A stretch of DNA of 64,000 nucleotides from Paracyclopina nana (GCA_019096065.1 JAGUCH010000008.1:4965001-5029000); one strand, 5' to 3'. Shown: positions 46,701 to 57,617, counted from the stretch's first letter. Notes: a model not told the origin generated them from the letters alone. Numbers and translations: made by a program.

Positions 46701-47910
46701 TCTACTCACTGCATCATTTTTCCCACCTAATGAAATTTTGAGTTTTAACGTTTATCAATTGAATGATTCTTATTCCTCAGTTGGAGGCTCAATTGTAACT
46801 GGAGATGAGGATATCAGCCCTTATGCCACTTTCCACTTGCTTGGAATGAGAGAGGAGAACAAGAACAACGGAATAATGAACCCTCAGGCCTACAAGACCA
46901 TGCCAAGCCAGGCTCAAATGGTGGGAGGTAACGGGCCTCCAATGATGCCCACTCCTCAAACTGGACCTAACACTCCGGCTCACAACAGACATGTCTCCCA
47001 AACGATGAATGTAAACTATACATTGATTCTTATCAAATTCATTCATTTTAACGCTTTAATTTTTTCCATAGCCTCGAAGAAGCCTGGCCAATCCTGGTGG
47101 ACAAGGACCAATGCCTCCGATTCCTCCTCAGCAGCAAGCTGTCTATGATGCCCCGAATTGCGACTACGATCCACCAAACTATATGGTGCAGAACTTTGGA
47201 AATCCCTATGATTGCCCTGAAGGAATGTACAACGGCTCCATGATGTCAAGTGTTGGATATTCTCAAGTAAAAGCCTATTCACTACTGTTTTTCTAATCTA
47301 AGGATTTTACAATTATTTTTGTTTCAGGTGTCTGATCATGCCAATATGATGGGACCTGGACAGCAGCAACAAAATCACCAATTTTTCCCTCCCAGGGGAG
47401 GCCAACCACTGCCAGGCATGACTGTCATGCCTCAAAGCCAAAATATGGTGAACAATATTCCTGGTAACACTGACACTGTCATTTACAAGCCAGAAGGACG
47501 AGGACCTCCCTCTCACATTTCTGGACTCCAAAGGGGCCCACCACCGCCTCTGGATGATATGGATGACTCTTTCCCGCCCCCACCACCTGTAAGACCCATG
47601 AATAATGGTGGGAATAATGGAAGTGCTGATGTCTCTCTCAATGATTCTGCATCTACCACTCAAAGCAATGTTACTTCTGAATGCTCAGAAGCTGAGTGTG
47701 ACAGAGAGCCTCTAGTCAAGCAAAATCGAGGTAATTAAAAAAAGTCACTTATTCTTGGAAAAACAATGATGATAAACATTTTTTTTTCCAATAGCTTCCG
47801 TTGGCTCACCCAACAACATGACTACTGAGGAAATGAGGAAATTGCTCGAAAGAAACGAAGTCGTGTCTGGTGGACCAGGACTTCAGCCCTTTGACACAGT
47901 CAATGTTTAA
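22780..47910 (+). CDS. Dscam: hypervariable Dscam, Ig/fibronectin cell-adhesion and immune receptor
   Basis: Constant exons: 22780-22837 (signal peptide), 23056-23234 and 23396-23534 (Ig1), 30995-31144 (Ig2 C-half), 35335-35516 (Ig3 C-half), 35572-36399 (Ig4-Ig6), 42268-42387 and 42444-42632 (Ig8), 42693-44718 (Ig9, FN1-4, Ig10, start of FN5), 44774-44950 and 45010-45176 (rest of FN5-6), 45903-46079, 46455-46631, 46781-47010, 47072-47266, 47328-47730 and 47795-47910 (cytoplasmic tail). Between them lie arrays for the Ig2 N-half, the Ig3 N-half, all of Ig7, and two transmembrane exons. All phases agree: one choice per array gives about 2094 aa, the usual Dscam length. The tail has SH3-type proline runs (PPPPLDD, PPPPPVRP) and ends TVNV. 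Each cell would make a few of 8512 possible isoforms for homophilic self-recognition and probably haemocyte immunity. Confidence 0.97.
23535..25742 (+). other. Dscam intron 3 (2.2 kb) before the exon-4 array
   Basis: Largely AT-rich with no intact exon. Two degenerate exon-4 copies lie at its 3' end (separate entry). Confidence 0.6.
25056..25600 (+). pseudogene. two degenerate Dscam exon-4 copies
   Basis: The first copy starts after a good acceptor at 25054-25055 with VVTK, like true variants. The core that normally reads ...CEIPSFVADFV... (about 25110-25165) is out of frame through small indels. The second copy (about 25440-25600) keeps only the core (CATGTGGCTGATTTTAT) with a further deletion and stop. 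Both share the same downstream sequence (GAATTCCCATGGAAA), so they are duplicates of each other that arose after one had decayed. Confidence 0.7.
25743..30204 (+). other. Dscam: Dscam exon-4 array: 16 alternative Ig2 N-half exons
   Basis: Variants: 25743-25910, 26000-26173, 26261-26425, 26886-27059, 27175-27333, 27417-27575, 27656-27817, 27905-28075, 28159-28320, 28368-28526, 28779-28937, 29013-29174, 29271-29432, 29539-29700, 29782-29946, 30046-30204. Each begins in phase 1, ends in phase 1, is 159-174 nt and keeps the shared pattern VVSQ...YVILGNSALLKCEIPSFVADFVSVxSWVD..., including the first Ig cysteine and the Trp. Exactly one must be joined to the exon ending 23534 and the exon starting 30995. 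The variable parts are the loop before ILGN and the segment after the Trp. Variants 10 and 11 are nearly identical over most of their length. Mutual exclusion probably depends on the docking site at 30414-30433. Confidence 0.93.
30205..30994 (+). other. intron between exon-4 array and exon 5
   Basis: No coding exon. It holds the docking site at 30414-30433; the rest is AT-rich. Confidence 0.6.
30414..30433 (+). promoter_or_regulatory. candidate RNA docking site for the exon-4 array
   Basis: The segment GCTTGTGTGTCCCA with its GCAATT prefix, in the intron after the last variant, is the reverse complement of a motif TGGGACACACAAGC. That motif recurs once downstream of 11 variants, at 26201-26216, 27357-27375, 27602-27613, 27845-27853, 28100-28110, 28341-28349, 28541-28560, 28953-28970, 29201-29217, 29469-29477 and 29725-29744. 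Base pairing of one selector at a time with the single docking site is the known way Dscam arrays choose one exon. Confidence 0.85.
31344..31378 (+). promoter_or_regulatory. candidate RNA docking site for the exon-6 array
   Basis: It lies between constant exon 5 and the first exon-6 variant, the classic position. Core words CCTGAATGCTGGGATGGG and TGCCCCTGTTGCTGGGC pair, as reverse complement, with selectors at 31858-31882, 32074-32104, 32441-32471, 32661-32692, 32882-32916, 33270-33298, 34164-34200 and, more weakly, 33775-33783 and 31659-31671. Selector words shared are GCCCAGCA, GGGGCACCCATC and CCAGCATTCAGG. Confidence 0.88.
31437..31523 (+). other. long stem-loop beside the exon-6 docking site
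   Basis: 31437-31458 pairs with 31502-31523: CGTGGCTTTACGCG against CGCGGAAAGCCACG, about 22 bp with two mismatches and a loop of about 43 nt. It lies between the docking site and the first variant. It could be a structural control element of the docking site or a small foldback insertion. Confidence 0.6.
31712..35177 (+). other. Dscam: Dscam exon-6 array: 19 alternative Ig3 N-half exons
   Basis: Variants: 31712-31835, 31928-32051, 32139-32262, 32291-32414, 32511-32634, 32729-32852, 32955-33078, 33117-33240, 33329-33452, 33475-33598, 33635-33758, 33845-33968, 34006-34129, 34231-34354, 34389-34512, 34550-34670, 34713-34836, 34886-35006, 35051-35177. Each enters in phase 1 and leaves in phase 2 (mostly 124 nt; 121 or 127 in three). 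Each reads EPIGG..PKF.....LxCPAQG.PxPSFR, with the Ig cysteine in CPAQ. The Arg codon is completed by exon 7 (RWYKF). Gaps between variants are bimodal: 86-102 nt (before 2, 3, 5, 6, 7, 9, 12, 14) or 22-49 nt (all others). Variant 17 ends at a GC rather than GT donor. Variant 18 departs most (EPMTGTAP). Confidence 0.93.
36559..42148 (+). other. Dscam: Dscam exon-9 array: 15 alternative whole-Ig7 exons
   Basis: Variants: 36559-36852, 36933-37220, 37318-37605, 37709-37996, 38085-38372, 38463-38750, 38835-39122, 39208-39495, 39588-39875, 39962-40249, 40334-40621, 40704-40991, 41105-41384 (frame-broken), 41475-41759, 41855-42148. Intact ones are 285-294 nt, phase 1 to phase 1, and encode a complete Ig domain. 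They start EPP.I.PF.FG, have first Cys in QLxCxVxxGDxP, Trp in the SWSLQGD region, GHRHSGQYTC.xxNxAG, and end LKVNG. Variants 7-10 are almost the same protein, and so are 11-13, showing recent tandem duplication. Each of variants 1-14 is followed by a purine-rich selector, and the docking site follows variant 15. Confidence 0.94.
41105..41384 (+). pseudogene. Dscam exon-9 variant 13, frame-shifted by 8 nt
   Basis: Compared with variant 12, eight bases are missing near 41247-41251 (where variant 12 has TCTGGAAT between GAT and CATGAC). The exon is 280 instead of 288 nt and reads into a stop at 41254-41256. The rest, including both splice sites and the downstream selector (41401-41436), is intact, so the exon may still be spliced in and give a truncated message. 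An assembly error cannot be excluded. Confidence 0.85.
42175..42217 (+). promoter_or_regulatory. candidate RNA docking site for the exon-9 array
   Basis: A pyrimidine-rich segment in the intron after the last variant has core words CCAGTGCCTTCCTGTGACC and TCTTTCTTCTCTTCCTC. Its complement, purine runs followed by GAGGTCAC and often AGGC, occurs downstream of variants 1-14: 36864-36897, 37236-37270, 37615-37661, 38005-38053, 38381-38420, 38762-38813, 39136-39174, 39505-39548, 39886-39931, 40274-40300, 40636-40667, 41017-41045, 41401-41436 and 41774-41801. The match after variant 6 includes the far end (CCAAGGCACTGG). Confidence 0.87.
45385..45814 (+). other. Dscam: two alternative Dscam transmembrane exons
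   Basis: 45385-45582 (198 nt) and 45620-45814 (195 nt) are both phase 1 to phase 1. Each has an acidic juxtamembrane part and one membrane helix (VLPVVAAVVVIVSAIVFICV; VIVPTIATVIVICVGIIIVC) followed by a basic stop-transfer. Only 37 nt separate them, too short for an intron, so they must be mutually exclusive. In insects such exons steer isoforms to dendrites or axons; that role here is inferred. Confidence 0.92.
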
Positions 47911-48892
47911 AATTAGCCTCGTGAAGCAAATCATGAAGAATCATTGTAATTTCTCCTCAATATATACTGTATCCTACTATGCTTTATATGTGTGTGCCAT
48001 GACTTTATCGAGCTGTGTAAAAAGAATTGAAGCATGCTGCTTTTTTTGTCTACACCTTAGGAATATCATCAATGCCAGTACGATACTCAGTTCGTTTCCA
48101 TGATATGAGATATCTCAATTGAAATGTAAGAATGAGATTATTAGCAATTGTTCACCAATAACGTACGAGTTGCACTTACAAATTAAAGCTTTTCCAAAAA
48201 GCCGATAATCTGTTAACCTTCGCAAAATTGATATTTTCTGGTATTTTTCTCTTTGCCCTCCCCCAAAAATGAGAATCGATAATTTGACCTAAATTCATCC
48301 AGTTTTAATTATTTGCAATTTTTATCATGCAATTGGCAAGTGTCGCTATAAGTAACAATAATTTTGTGTACGTCCTGTGTTTTTGTACAACGCTGTACAT
48401 ACATGAGTTTATTCAAACTGCTTTTAAATGTTGAAATACAAACCCGTCTTTTGTAAATTCCTGCATTTGGGAGGTTCTCCCGCCGTTCCCGCAATTCGGT
48501 ATGAGCTTTGGAAAAAAGAAAGCAGCGCCCTAAGATCCTCTTTTGAGCGCGTCTCTGAAGAAGCAAGGATATACACAAGCTTCGGAAAAACCGACCAAGT
48601 AGTTCGCTCTTCCTCTTCCAGAACGGAGAGAAACCAAAGAAGACTTCAACGTGTGACCTTGCAAGATCGCATTTGCTTTACTGCACTAATTAATCGTGAT
48701 ATGACAGCTCAGGAGGTAATCTTTTGATTTTGCCGCCAGGTGGCGCTTTGCTCGCTGTGCTGTCGGCCGCAGGCCGTCAGCCGTGCAGCCAGCAAGCAAA
48801 CAACGCCGCCTGGTTAGCAAAAAAGTCCCTAAAACATATTTTTTAATTTGAAAATGGTTTCGTTTCAGAGGAAATAATTGGCTTTTTCGAAG
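47911..48892. other. Dscam 3' UTR and beat promoter region
   Basis: An ATTAAA-type polyA signal lies near 48183. A CTCF-like motif (CCGCCAGGTGGCGCT, 48733-48747) sits inside a GC-rich partly palindromic patch. A likely acceptor AG at 48867-48868 precedes the beat ATG by 24 nt, so the beat gene probably has a non-coding first exon here. Confidence 0.5.
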
Positions 48893-51800
48893 ATGTTGGG
48901 TATTTTGTGGACGGTCGCGTTATGGGGTAAGTTAATCGTTTGTTTTTTATTCAATGGCTTAGAGCTCTCGAGTGTATCGTTGCTGTGTTGCTGGAAATTG
49001 CGCCTGATTTCCGCTTTGGCATCTTTCGACGACGATTTGCTTTAGTGTAGAACTTGAGGGAACACTTTTGTTGGGGTTACAGAGGTTTTCCTCAAGAGGG
49101 TGATCATTGCAGTTTGATGGCAAAGCCATTCACACATATTTTGAGGATGTATCCAGCCTGAAAAATCACACCTCGTTACCTATAGTATTTTTGGATTCCT
49201 TGCCAAATACAAAGTACTGTGTGGTATCTCAAAACGAATACTGAAGCATACATTCTTGTTGGATACGTGAACGGAACACAGCTTTGAATTCAGTTTGGCC
49301 CTTTTTTCTCTCATTTCTTTGACAACTTTTTTCTCTCCCCTTGTCATGTGTTTTCTTTTTCTCTTGGCAAGAAGATAAAAGGTGTGAACATGCAAGGAAG
49401 AAAAAGTTTCAGAATTGCCAATGTCGAATTGCCAAAGTGTGTGGAAATTCGTCGTCTCTTTTTGACTAACTCGAGCAAAGTTTTTCGTCAGAAGCACCTC
49501 AAAAAATCACCTTGTTGTTGGGCTGCTAGAAAAGCCATTTCTCTTTGTTAGCTCTAAGGATTTATCTATTTTGGGCGACGCCCCACCACGCTGAGCTAAT
49601 TTTCATTTGGGAGATCACAAACACCTTATTGTAGGTGTAGCGCACATTTTACAACCCCTTCGCTTTTTGCTAGAGTCCTAGCTTCTGACAAGTTTAGACG
49701 CTAGATGGCACTATTTGGCTAATTACGCCTTTTCTTATTTTTATGTCAAATTGCGAGATCATGGCCTTGGCCTTTCTACTTTATGAAATGAGCCGCGCGA
49801 GCCATGCGGCCATTTTTTCTCCTCCCGTGCATTCTTGGCAGGTTTTGATTTCTTACTGTTTGCAAAGTTGCCAAATTGGCATGAAGAATGATGTCACTTG
49901 GTGGAATCGATCCAATTTTTGGGGTTGCAGCTTTCTTCAGTTTTGTGTCGCATAAACCCTTCGTCTTTTCTTTTCCGCGCCGCGGAAGAATTACAAATGG
50001 GGATTTGCCATGAAAAAACGCTTGTGCTACTTGGCTGGTGAAACTTTTTTCCCTCTTATATACCAGCAATTTGGCCTGAACTGTAATTTTCTACTGCTGT
50101 AATGATGAGACTTTTTGGCTCAGGCTCAAAAGCGACGAGTCAATTGCCGGATCGAAACTTTACCAGTCGTGAGGAAGCTGTACAACAATTTTGGGGCAAT
50201 GGAATTCAGCAGATTTTTTCTCAATTACCATTTACCAGTGTAATGGCCAAGAACTGGTCTTTTGGGCAAAAAAAAGATGACTAAGGTCTCCATTGTTCAC
50301 TCTGCCAATAAAGGGGTGTATATGATCCACTCGAACTTTCACTTCAGTGAACCAAGAGTAGCCATACAGGGTACGTGGAACAGAATGAGTGTGCTCCATG
50401 CCAATTTTCCTCCATATATCTCTCATAAATGGGAGTAGAGCTCAGCTCACCAATTAAGTATATTTTGGAGATCAAATTGGCTGATTTATGGCTATGCCTC
50501 GTTTTGACGGGAGGACCATGGGCGCAGCAGAAAAAAGTGACCAAATCTGACGTACATTGACTGACATATCCTTTGAGAAAGTTTTTCCGCAGAAAAAAGA
50601 GGAATCTTTAACCTGATTAGTTGTAGCTGCCATTGCTTTCACTTATTCTAAATCACCACATTGCACTAGAAGTGGACCAAACAAATCTCATGAGGAGCAA
50701 AAAATATGGTCAAAAACCCAACAGCAATCTTTTCAGGTCTTCACACTTTAGTTTTGCTCATAGTATGGCATCCTCGGAAACAGAGTAAAAAACTTTTTTT
50801 GTTTTCTTGTGTCCACCTGACAGCTAAGATAATGAAGTTTTTAGGCAGGGAATGGAAAAAAGTCTGGTCCCTTTTCTGACCTTCTCTCCTTTTGAAAAGT
50901 AAATAATTCACAAGGAGTTTCAGCAGCGTATCGGCAATTGAAAGGTTCGGTTCGATATCCCTTAGGCAAAGTTGATGAAAACTTCTTCAATTTCACACCT
51001 AACTCTTGAGATTGGACAGGAAAAGAAACTTTTTCCACCTCTTACATCTTCATTGCTTTACATTTGGCCTTTGCAAGATTTGTGTTGTGTGATATGTTCC
51101 AGCAGAACAAGAGGCTCGGCCTATAAATTGACGATTTCGAAATCACAATTGTTTAAGCATGATAAATGCTTTCTAATGTCTGATACATAAAGTTATCATG
51201 GGTGTTGTAACTGAATTTTCACACTAAAATGAAAGCGCGTTGTATTTTGCTAGAAACAGTCGTAAAGTAAACTTTTATGACTGTCATTCCAACAGCTCAC
51301 CCTTCAAGTGAATTTGGGGCTGCTGTACTACTGTATTTGCATTTTTCACTTGTGATGTATTCACTTGTAAAAGAGCTTCTTCATCCATTGCACAACTGAA
51401 AATCTCTGTCTTTTTGGTTTATCCAAGTACGGAGCAATTGAGGGCCAGCTCTTTTGGTGATTTGGCATCAGACTAGAACGAGTGTAATTTTGGCCTGGGA
51501 GCTCAGAAGCAGCAGCGAAATAAAGAAACTTTCCGCCATTCCACTTTATAAATCAAGAGTCATAGCAAATACAGCGCTACAGCAATTATCTCTCATTATA
51601 TGTTTTTATTGGCAATTTCCACACCTTGGGGTTCCTAAAAAGACTCCTATATACTTCTGCAACAATATTGGTCAGTAAATATAATCCAGGGGTGCAAATC
51701 CACTCTCTCATATCATCACACGCTCGGTCTGCAGGCTTAAATGGTTAGGCACTTATATGACTCATCTGTCATGAGAAAGCCTACTTAAGGAGCAGGCAGC

Positions 51801-54800
51801 GGAAAATGCTCCTTTTCCCAAAAGATCACCAGGTCAGACTGGTTCATCATCCAAACTGAAGCCTTAGAAGTGTGGCTGTTTGTGCCCTTCGGCAGTTTGG
51901 TGGACCTCCACCTTATTGCTGGTATATTTACTTCTTTCTCTGGTAGAGAGAGCATGAAAAGGGGGATGAAACAGCAGCTAGCAAAGAGGCTAAAGCAATG
52001 TGACTAACCTTAGGGGCAAAGTGTTAAATTGGAATACTGTTCGGTATTTCAGAGTGCGTATTGAGTTATTGGCAGTGTTTTTATCTCACCCACACATACT
52101 ACTATACACACGTGGTTTGTGCATATCCCCCTTTTTCAATGTGTGTAATACCATTGTTGCCGCCCATTATAGAAATCCTTGGAACTAGTCCAACTAATAC
52201 ACATTATACGTTCCCCTCGATAGTATTCCCAGTTTTTGTCCTTTCCCCCCAGGGACAGATAAAAACATTGAAACTTTAAATCACATTGCATTGTTTTGGC
52301 GTATACCACAATACTGCATTGTGCCTAACTGCAAACAACTGTGGCATTATGGTGCTGTACCTGAAGTATTTTCCATTTGACCACATCCATCATATGAGAT
52401 AGCCTCATATTTTTTACCCAGGAATAGGGTTTCTTCACTTGTAATACTGCAGTGTGCAATTTCCTTGCTCATTTCTCCACTTCACACCATTTATCCCGCA
52501 CAACCATTTGCCATGATGTCCAAAAATCAATTTTTAGCCAGAAATCTCTGGTAAGAATCAGAACAAATGGTTAGCTGGAAAATGGGACTCTGTCAAAATT
52601 GTCTGCTTTGATACTAAGAGAAGTACGAGCATAAAACACAAAGGGAGGCCAGTAATATCCAGCAGTAGTCTTCATTCACATGGGCCAAAATGCCTCTTTT
52701 TGTGTGCGGTGACTTCTTGGCCTCTGGCACTGGGAAAAAAGTAGCAATGAAAAGAAATCTTTTTGCCATACTAGCTACCAGCCCAAATTTAATATCTGTG
52801 GAAGTTCTAGGGCTACTGCAAAAATAGCAGTATCCTGGTGGTGCTACTGACCTCAGTACTTGCAAGGATTAGTATCCCAGGGAAACTAGCCAGGAAAAAG
52901 TGTAATAAATCTGGCAATAGCAAAAAAGAGAAGTGGGAAAAGAAAGAAGATTTCTTCCTTATTGACACAATCTCAACACCATCCATAGTAGTTGTTACTG
53001 CTACTACTAGCTGCTACATACACACAATATGAGATAAGTCTGGTCAAGTTTCGCTCACTTTCTGTTCTGTTTACATTCAGAACTTCCCCCCTACACTTCC
53101 TCCCACACGTCCGTATGTTTGCCAACAGCATATCATTGAAGACCATCACCCCATAGTCAGTTGTACTCTTTAATCCTCAATCAATCCAATCCTTTATTGG
53201 ATACTTAAATTCAATAAAGATTAATAATGTTAGGGCCTCTGGGCTCCGCTAGGTGGCGTCCTCAGTGCTGCTGGCTGGAAGGCAGGCGGCCGCTTGGGCA
53301 TGTCTGTTCACAAAAACAAATAGAGCCATCTAGTGTAGAATTATTACGCTTTTCAGTGCTAATATTGTTGGGGATGCTAGCATATAAGAAATGGAAAAAA
53401 TGCATTTGCACTGCGCGTTGTGTACACAATGCAATGGCAACTCAGACAGTGGCAATGACACTATCGCCAAAAGCTCATTGTCTCAATGATGCAATATCAA
53501 CTCTCAGAAGAAACTAATATGGCTTTTGGCTTAAGCTTTGACAGCAGATGCAGCATGAATTTTTCATGAGACTACATAGCAGAGGAATTTATTATTAGCT
53601 TTTATATCTTTTTGCTGTTGTTATAAAGTTCAAGTTTTCTTCGCCCTTTTTCTTCCTTTTCTGAAGTATTTTTCGATTGCCCCTGTGGAAACAGCGAAAA
53701 CCACTCCGAAAAGAAGGAGCAAAAAGGCTGTAAATATGTTTAATATTTCTATCGGTTTGAAAACCGAGCTGTCACAAGCCACATTGTGCGATGACAAATA
53801 CTTTCTCATGATCCGATTGAGCTGGCCAGTCTCCTTGATTTTTGTCAGCTGAAAGTTAAGCAAGGGCAAGAAGGGGAAATGCTTCTGGGTTGCCCAAGCA
53901 ATGGAGACTTTGAAATAATCTGGAGAAACTGCAGTCACATTGCAAGGCACTGACTTAAAATTGACCAAAGTGCCAGTTTGAGGGCCGAAAAACACGTGGA
54001 ATCCATCATCAATCAACGATTGCTCAATGGCATTGGTGGGCATCAATTGGGTCTGCCGGTCAAGCCTTTGCCAAATTTCATAAACAGCAGGATTGTCCTT
54101 CTTGGTAGCAGTTGAAAAATACTCTACAAAAGCTGTTTCTCTCTCTAGCAATAATTTATATTGAGATTTCGCTGCCAGGTCATCCAAAGTTCTATAAATA
54201 AAAATCCTTTTCGGAGCGTAAGTTCTTCATATTATGAAAGGCATAATTACTTAATTGGGTAGAATATAGTATCGACAGTCAGCAAGCTTACAAGTCCTGC
54301 ATTATAAGACCAGAATACAATTGCTCCACTGAATGAAACGCAAAGAACTAAAGTCCTGCCTGGAATTCGCGTAGGATTTACAGGAATTCCCAAACCCAGA
54401 AAACTTAGGAACACAGTGGAAACTGACGTTCCAACTCCTATGGTTGTTTCAGACCGCACAAATAGGAAAATAACATAAAATAGCACAGTGAGACCAACGA
54501 ATGTTAAAGCCAAGGCAATCCAAAAGTCAATTGCAAATACTTCCACAAAAGTCGTCCATGAAACTGTCCTCTTTGGCTTTTTCATGTACAATTTGGCAAC
54601 TTCTTCGTAAATACCGAGGGTAAAATCTACAGCCTTAAAAGATTGAAAACAAAAAACAAACCCAGTTGAGCTCAACTCATTTAAAAAAGATGATGAAGAA
54701 TGATTACTTGAGAGCGTTTGTCAGTCACTGACAAGTCACTGATGCTGAAATCAGCCAATGAGTTGCTGATTTCTCCCATGATGCCAGTCCAAGTTCCGTT

Positions 54801-57102
54801 TTCAAGGACTCCATAACTTTTCTGCTTGGGTTCTTGAATAATGTAAGTAAAATTCATTTCTTGTTGCATTAGCCTCAATAAATCAGCAAAAATCCCACTC
54901 CATTCCTGGAAATAACAGTGAATTGGTTTTTTTCAACTTTTGCAAATGGTGCAAAATTATGGCTAACTGTGCTATTAGTGTCATTTTTTTGTACAAATGG
55001 AGCTCCTTCTAAGGCTGAAATTCTGAATTGGTGCCCATGTAAATCTTGCCTTCTCTCCCATATGAAATCAAAGTCTAAGAATTTGTAAGATCCGTTAGCG
55101 AAGGAAGCCAATAGCCTAACAATTGTAGGTCCAATTCCTATTTTGTAGGCTTCAAAAAGTTGATATTCTCTAGAGGTGCTGACAACCAAAACGTAAACTC
55201 TTGCATTAAAGCACAATGATGTCCATTCTTTAATAGCGGCCTCCAAAAATGGCTTGTTTTCTTGATTCTTATTATTCAACATTGTTATGAACCAAGAGTT
55301 TAAGGCTAATTCAGAGCAATTGAGAGAATACAGGAATTTCCATGTTTCTGGATTGGTCTCAGTCAATACATACATTGTGGATTTTTGATGACTTCTTGGT
55401 TCAGCACTTGAAAGTGTCTTGTACACTGGAATGCTTTACAGAACATGTTGTGTAATTTTAAATTATAGCACAAATTAAAGAACAGATACCTCAAACTCTG
55501 CTTCCGGATTGATATTACATTCTTAGAAGACAGCTTCAAAATATCCACAAATTTTGCCCATAATAAATCATGCTCTTCATCTATGGCTTCATTGAGAAAT
55601 ACCAAATTGGAATAATTTCCATCGGGTTGGTTTATCAGCAATTGTGCAGCTGCCTCAATGCCCACCTCTTGGACCCAATCAATTTGGCAAATTCCCAAAG
55701 AAAAAGTGGACAAAATGCAAAGCAATGACGCACCTTTCTTGGTAGACTGCCTCATGATTACTGTGAGCTTTCTAATAAAACAAGAATGATTATACTTTTG
55801 GTATAGATATAGACTATCTCTAAGAATTATTCTTTCTAGCTTATTTTTAGGAAGGCCTAGTGAAATAACTGCCATGTTAGATTAGTAGAAAACTTGCTGT
55901 TATCAATGAAAAAAAGCCAACTTTTGCTTTGAGAGTATTGAAATATGTGCCATGAAGGAAAAAATGAGTATAACAGAACTCCAATATTTATTATCTAATT
56001 TAGCTCCAATGACATTGACAGGAAGCATAAAGGAGCTTGTTTGTAAGCCAAATGGAAAGCTGATTATTAACACTTTTTCGGTTATTTATAGGCATTGCAT
56101 CGGGAGTCAAAATTCGCGTTTTGGATGTACCTCAAATGGCCCAAGTTGGACACACCGTGCACCTCACATGTGATTACGATCTGGAGAGGCAGAGATTATA
56201 TCAAGTGAAATGGTATAAGGGTTCCCATGAGTTCTATAGATATTCCCCAGGAGAGCATGTCAAGAAGAAGTCTTTCCTTGTCAAAAACCTAAACATTGAT
56301 GTAAGCATTAGTTTTTTTTCTAAAACTTGTTTTTTCAGCACAATCATACGACTCATTAAAATCCATCCTTTGCCGTTTCAGTTGCATCGCTCAGATGAAA
56401 AAACGATTGTTCTCAGAAACCTACATGTGGACATGAGTGGAAGTTATACGTGTGAAGTCTCAACAGAAGGCATTTTTGAGACTGTCAAAGAAATGGCCAA
56501 AATGACAGTCATCGGTGAAGCAATAAATCATGGCTCAGTCAGCCTTAATTTGATATTATATATTTTGTCTTCAGCTTTACCACGAGGAGGGCCGCATATA
56601 CAAGGTGTTCAACAAGATGTGCAAATTGGCGACTATGTCAACCTCAACTGCACATCTCTAAAATCTAAACCTGCTGCAAATCTCACATTCTACATCAACG
56701 GCAGAAATGTAAATGATTTTTAAATACCTGGTGGTATTGCTATTCAAACCACCCTGCAAATTTCAGGCCACAGATATTCGCAGGGTTGATTTGGTGCCCT
56801 CAATCATCATCAACGAGGAACGTGAACCTCACCTGGAATCTTCCATATTATCGATGCATTTCAAAATACGCAAGCACCACGTGCGCGACGCGCGCATTGA
56901 AATTCGGTGCGAAGCCACAATTCTCAATATTTATCAGAGATCACGACTAGAGGAGATTTTTGTCAAAACTCACAGCGCTGAAACACTTGCTACTCCCAAC
57001 AATGAATACAGCAGTGGATCACCACCAAAGGATACATCATCGCTCATTTTTATTATCCTACTTGTACTAGCTACCCAATTTGTGTCAGTTTTGACCGCAT
57101 GA
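48893..57102 (+). CDS. beaten path (beat)-like Ig protein, probably GPI-anchored
   Basis: Exons 48893-48926, 56092-56300, 56382-56514, 56575-56708 and 56767-57102 give 281 aa, and phases 1, 0, 1, 0 agree. The signal peptide MLGILWTVALWG is cut by a 7.2-kb intron. The first Ig domain has LTCDYDLE, then the beat-family hallmark KWYKGSHEFYRYSPG, and the second Cys in DMSGSYTCEVS. A second, C2-type Ig-like region (NLNCTS ... IEIRCEA) follows. The C-terminus is Ser/Thr-rich and ends in a hydrophobic segment (SLIFIILLVLATQFVSVLT) with no cytoplasmic tail, suggesting GPI attachment. Beat proteins bind Side-type receptors in axon guidance. The long intron contains an ionotropic receptor gene on the other strand. 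AATAAA lies at 57432-57437. Confidence 0.9.
48927..53629 (+). other. beat intron 1, part upstream of the nested gene
   Basis: About 4.7 kb with no convincing coding exon on either strand. It contains a second CTCF-like motif (CCGCTAGGTGGCG, 53246-53258) and many simple AT-rich tracts. Confidence 0.5.
53630..55755 (-). CDS. ionotropic receptor (IR, iGluR-like chemoreceptor)
   Basis: Minus strand, exons 55755-55490, 55406-54968, 54905-54708, 54633-54251 and 54191-53630 (615 aa, frame kept). It has a signal peptide (LLCILSTFSLGICQ), a divergent N-terminal domain, the first ligand-binding lobe (EWSGIFADLLRLMQQEMNFTY), then SVTDKRSQ, whose Arg aligns with the ligand-carboxylate Arg of iGluRs. Three membrane helices and pore follow, with the M3 motif SYNAGLVSLLT. 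The second lobe and a final helix (FTAFLLLLFGVVFAVSTGAIE) come before a short basic tail. The exon-2 donor (54967-54966) was chosen over two other in-frame GTs because it leaves a 62-nt intron. A start at 55875 is possible but would bury the signal peptide. The whole gene lies inside beat intron 1. Confidence 0.85.
55756..56091. other. end of beat intron 1 and IR 5' flank
   Basis: Short AT-rich region. Nothing beyond the IR upstream sequence and the beat exon-2 acceptor (56090-56091) is visible. Confidence 0.5.
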
Positions 57103-57617
57103 AGACCTAATGATGTGCAACAAAATATTGTGTGTACTAGCTTAAAAATCATGATATTGATTGTGTACTAATTGTTCAGACAACGAACATTCTGTCAGCC
57201 TCTTATGTGAAAAAAGAATGAACTGATCATCAAAGAGATATTATTGAGCTAATACTTTTTTGCGCGCAACATTTCCCTACAATTCACGCAACCTCACAAA
57301 GTTTCGTCGCACTTTATTTTGTTCGAAATACTAATGGCTAAACAGACTTTTTAAAATGATTAAAAGTTTGATAATACTGTTTTTTATTCTTTCGACGCCA
57401 AAAATTATTTCAAAGAAAACATTAAGAAGGAAATAAAATTTAAATGATCCATAAATCGAGGCAATCAATTGAAGGACCTTGGTTAGTGTTGGTATATCTA
57501 TCTAAGCCAAGTTAAATAATATATTTCACGGTTGAAAAAAGAGCAAAGACATTTAATTTCCAATATGGCACACATTTACTGGAGAGGTACGACTTTTTAC
57601 GACGTTTTAGTAATTAA
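57103..57617. other. beat 3' UTR and flank
   Basis: Contains AATAAA at 57432-57437; otherwise AT-rich without features. Confidence 0.5.

Noticed and set aside
55417..55426. Alternative IR exon-2 start using the AG at 55418-55419
   Set aside because: Joining there to exon 1 leads to a stop after about 18 codons; the acceptor giving exon start 55406 restores the frame through the rest of the receptor.
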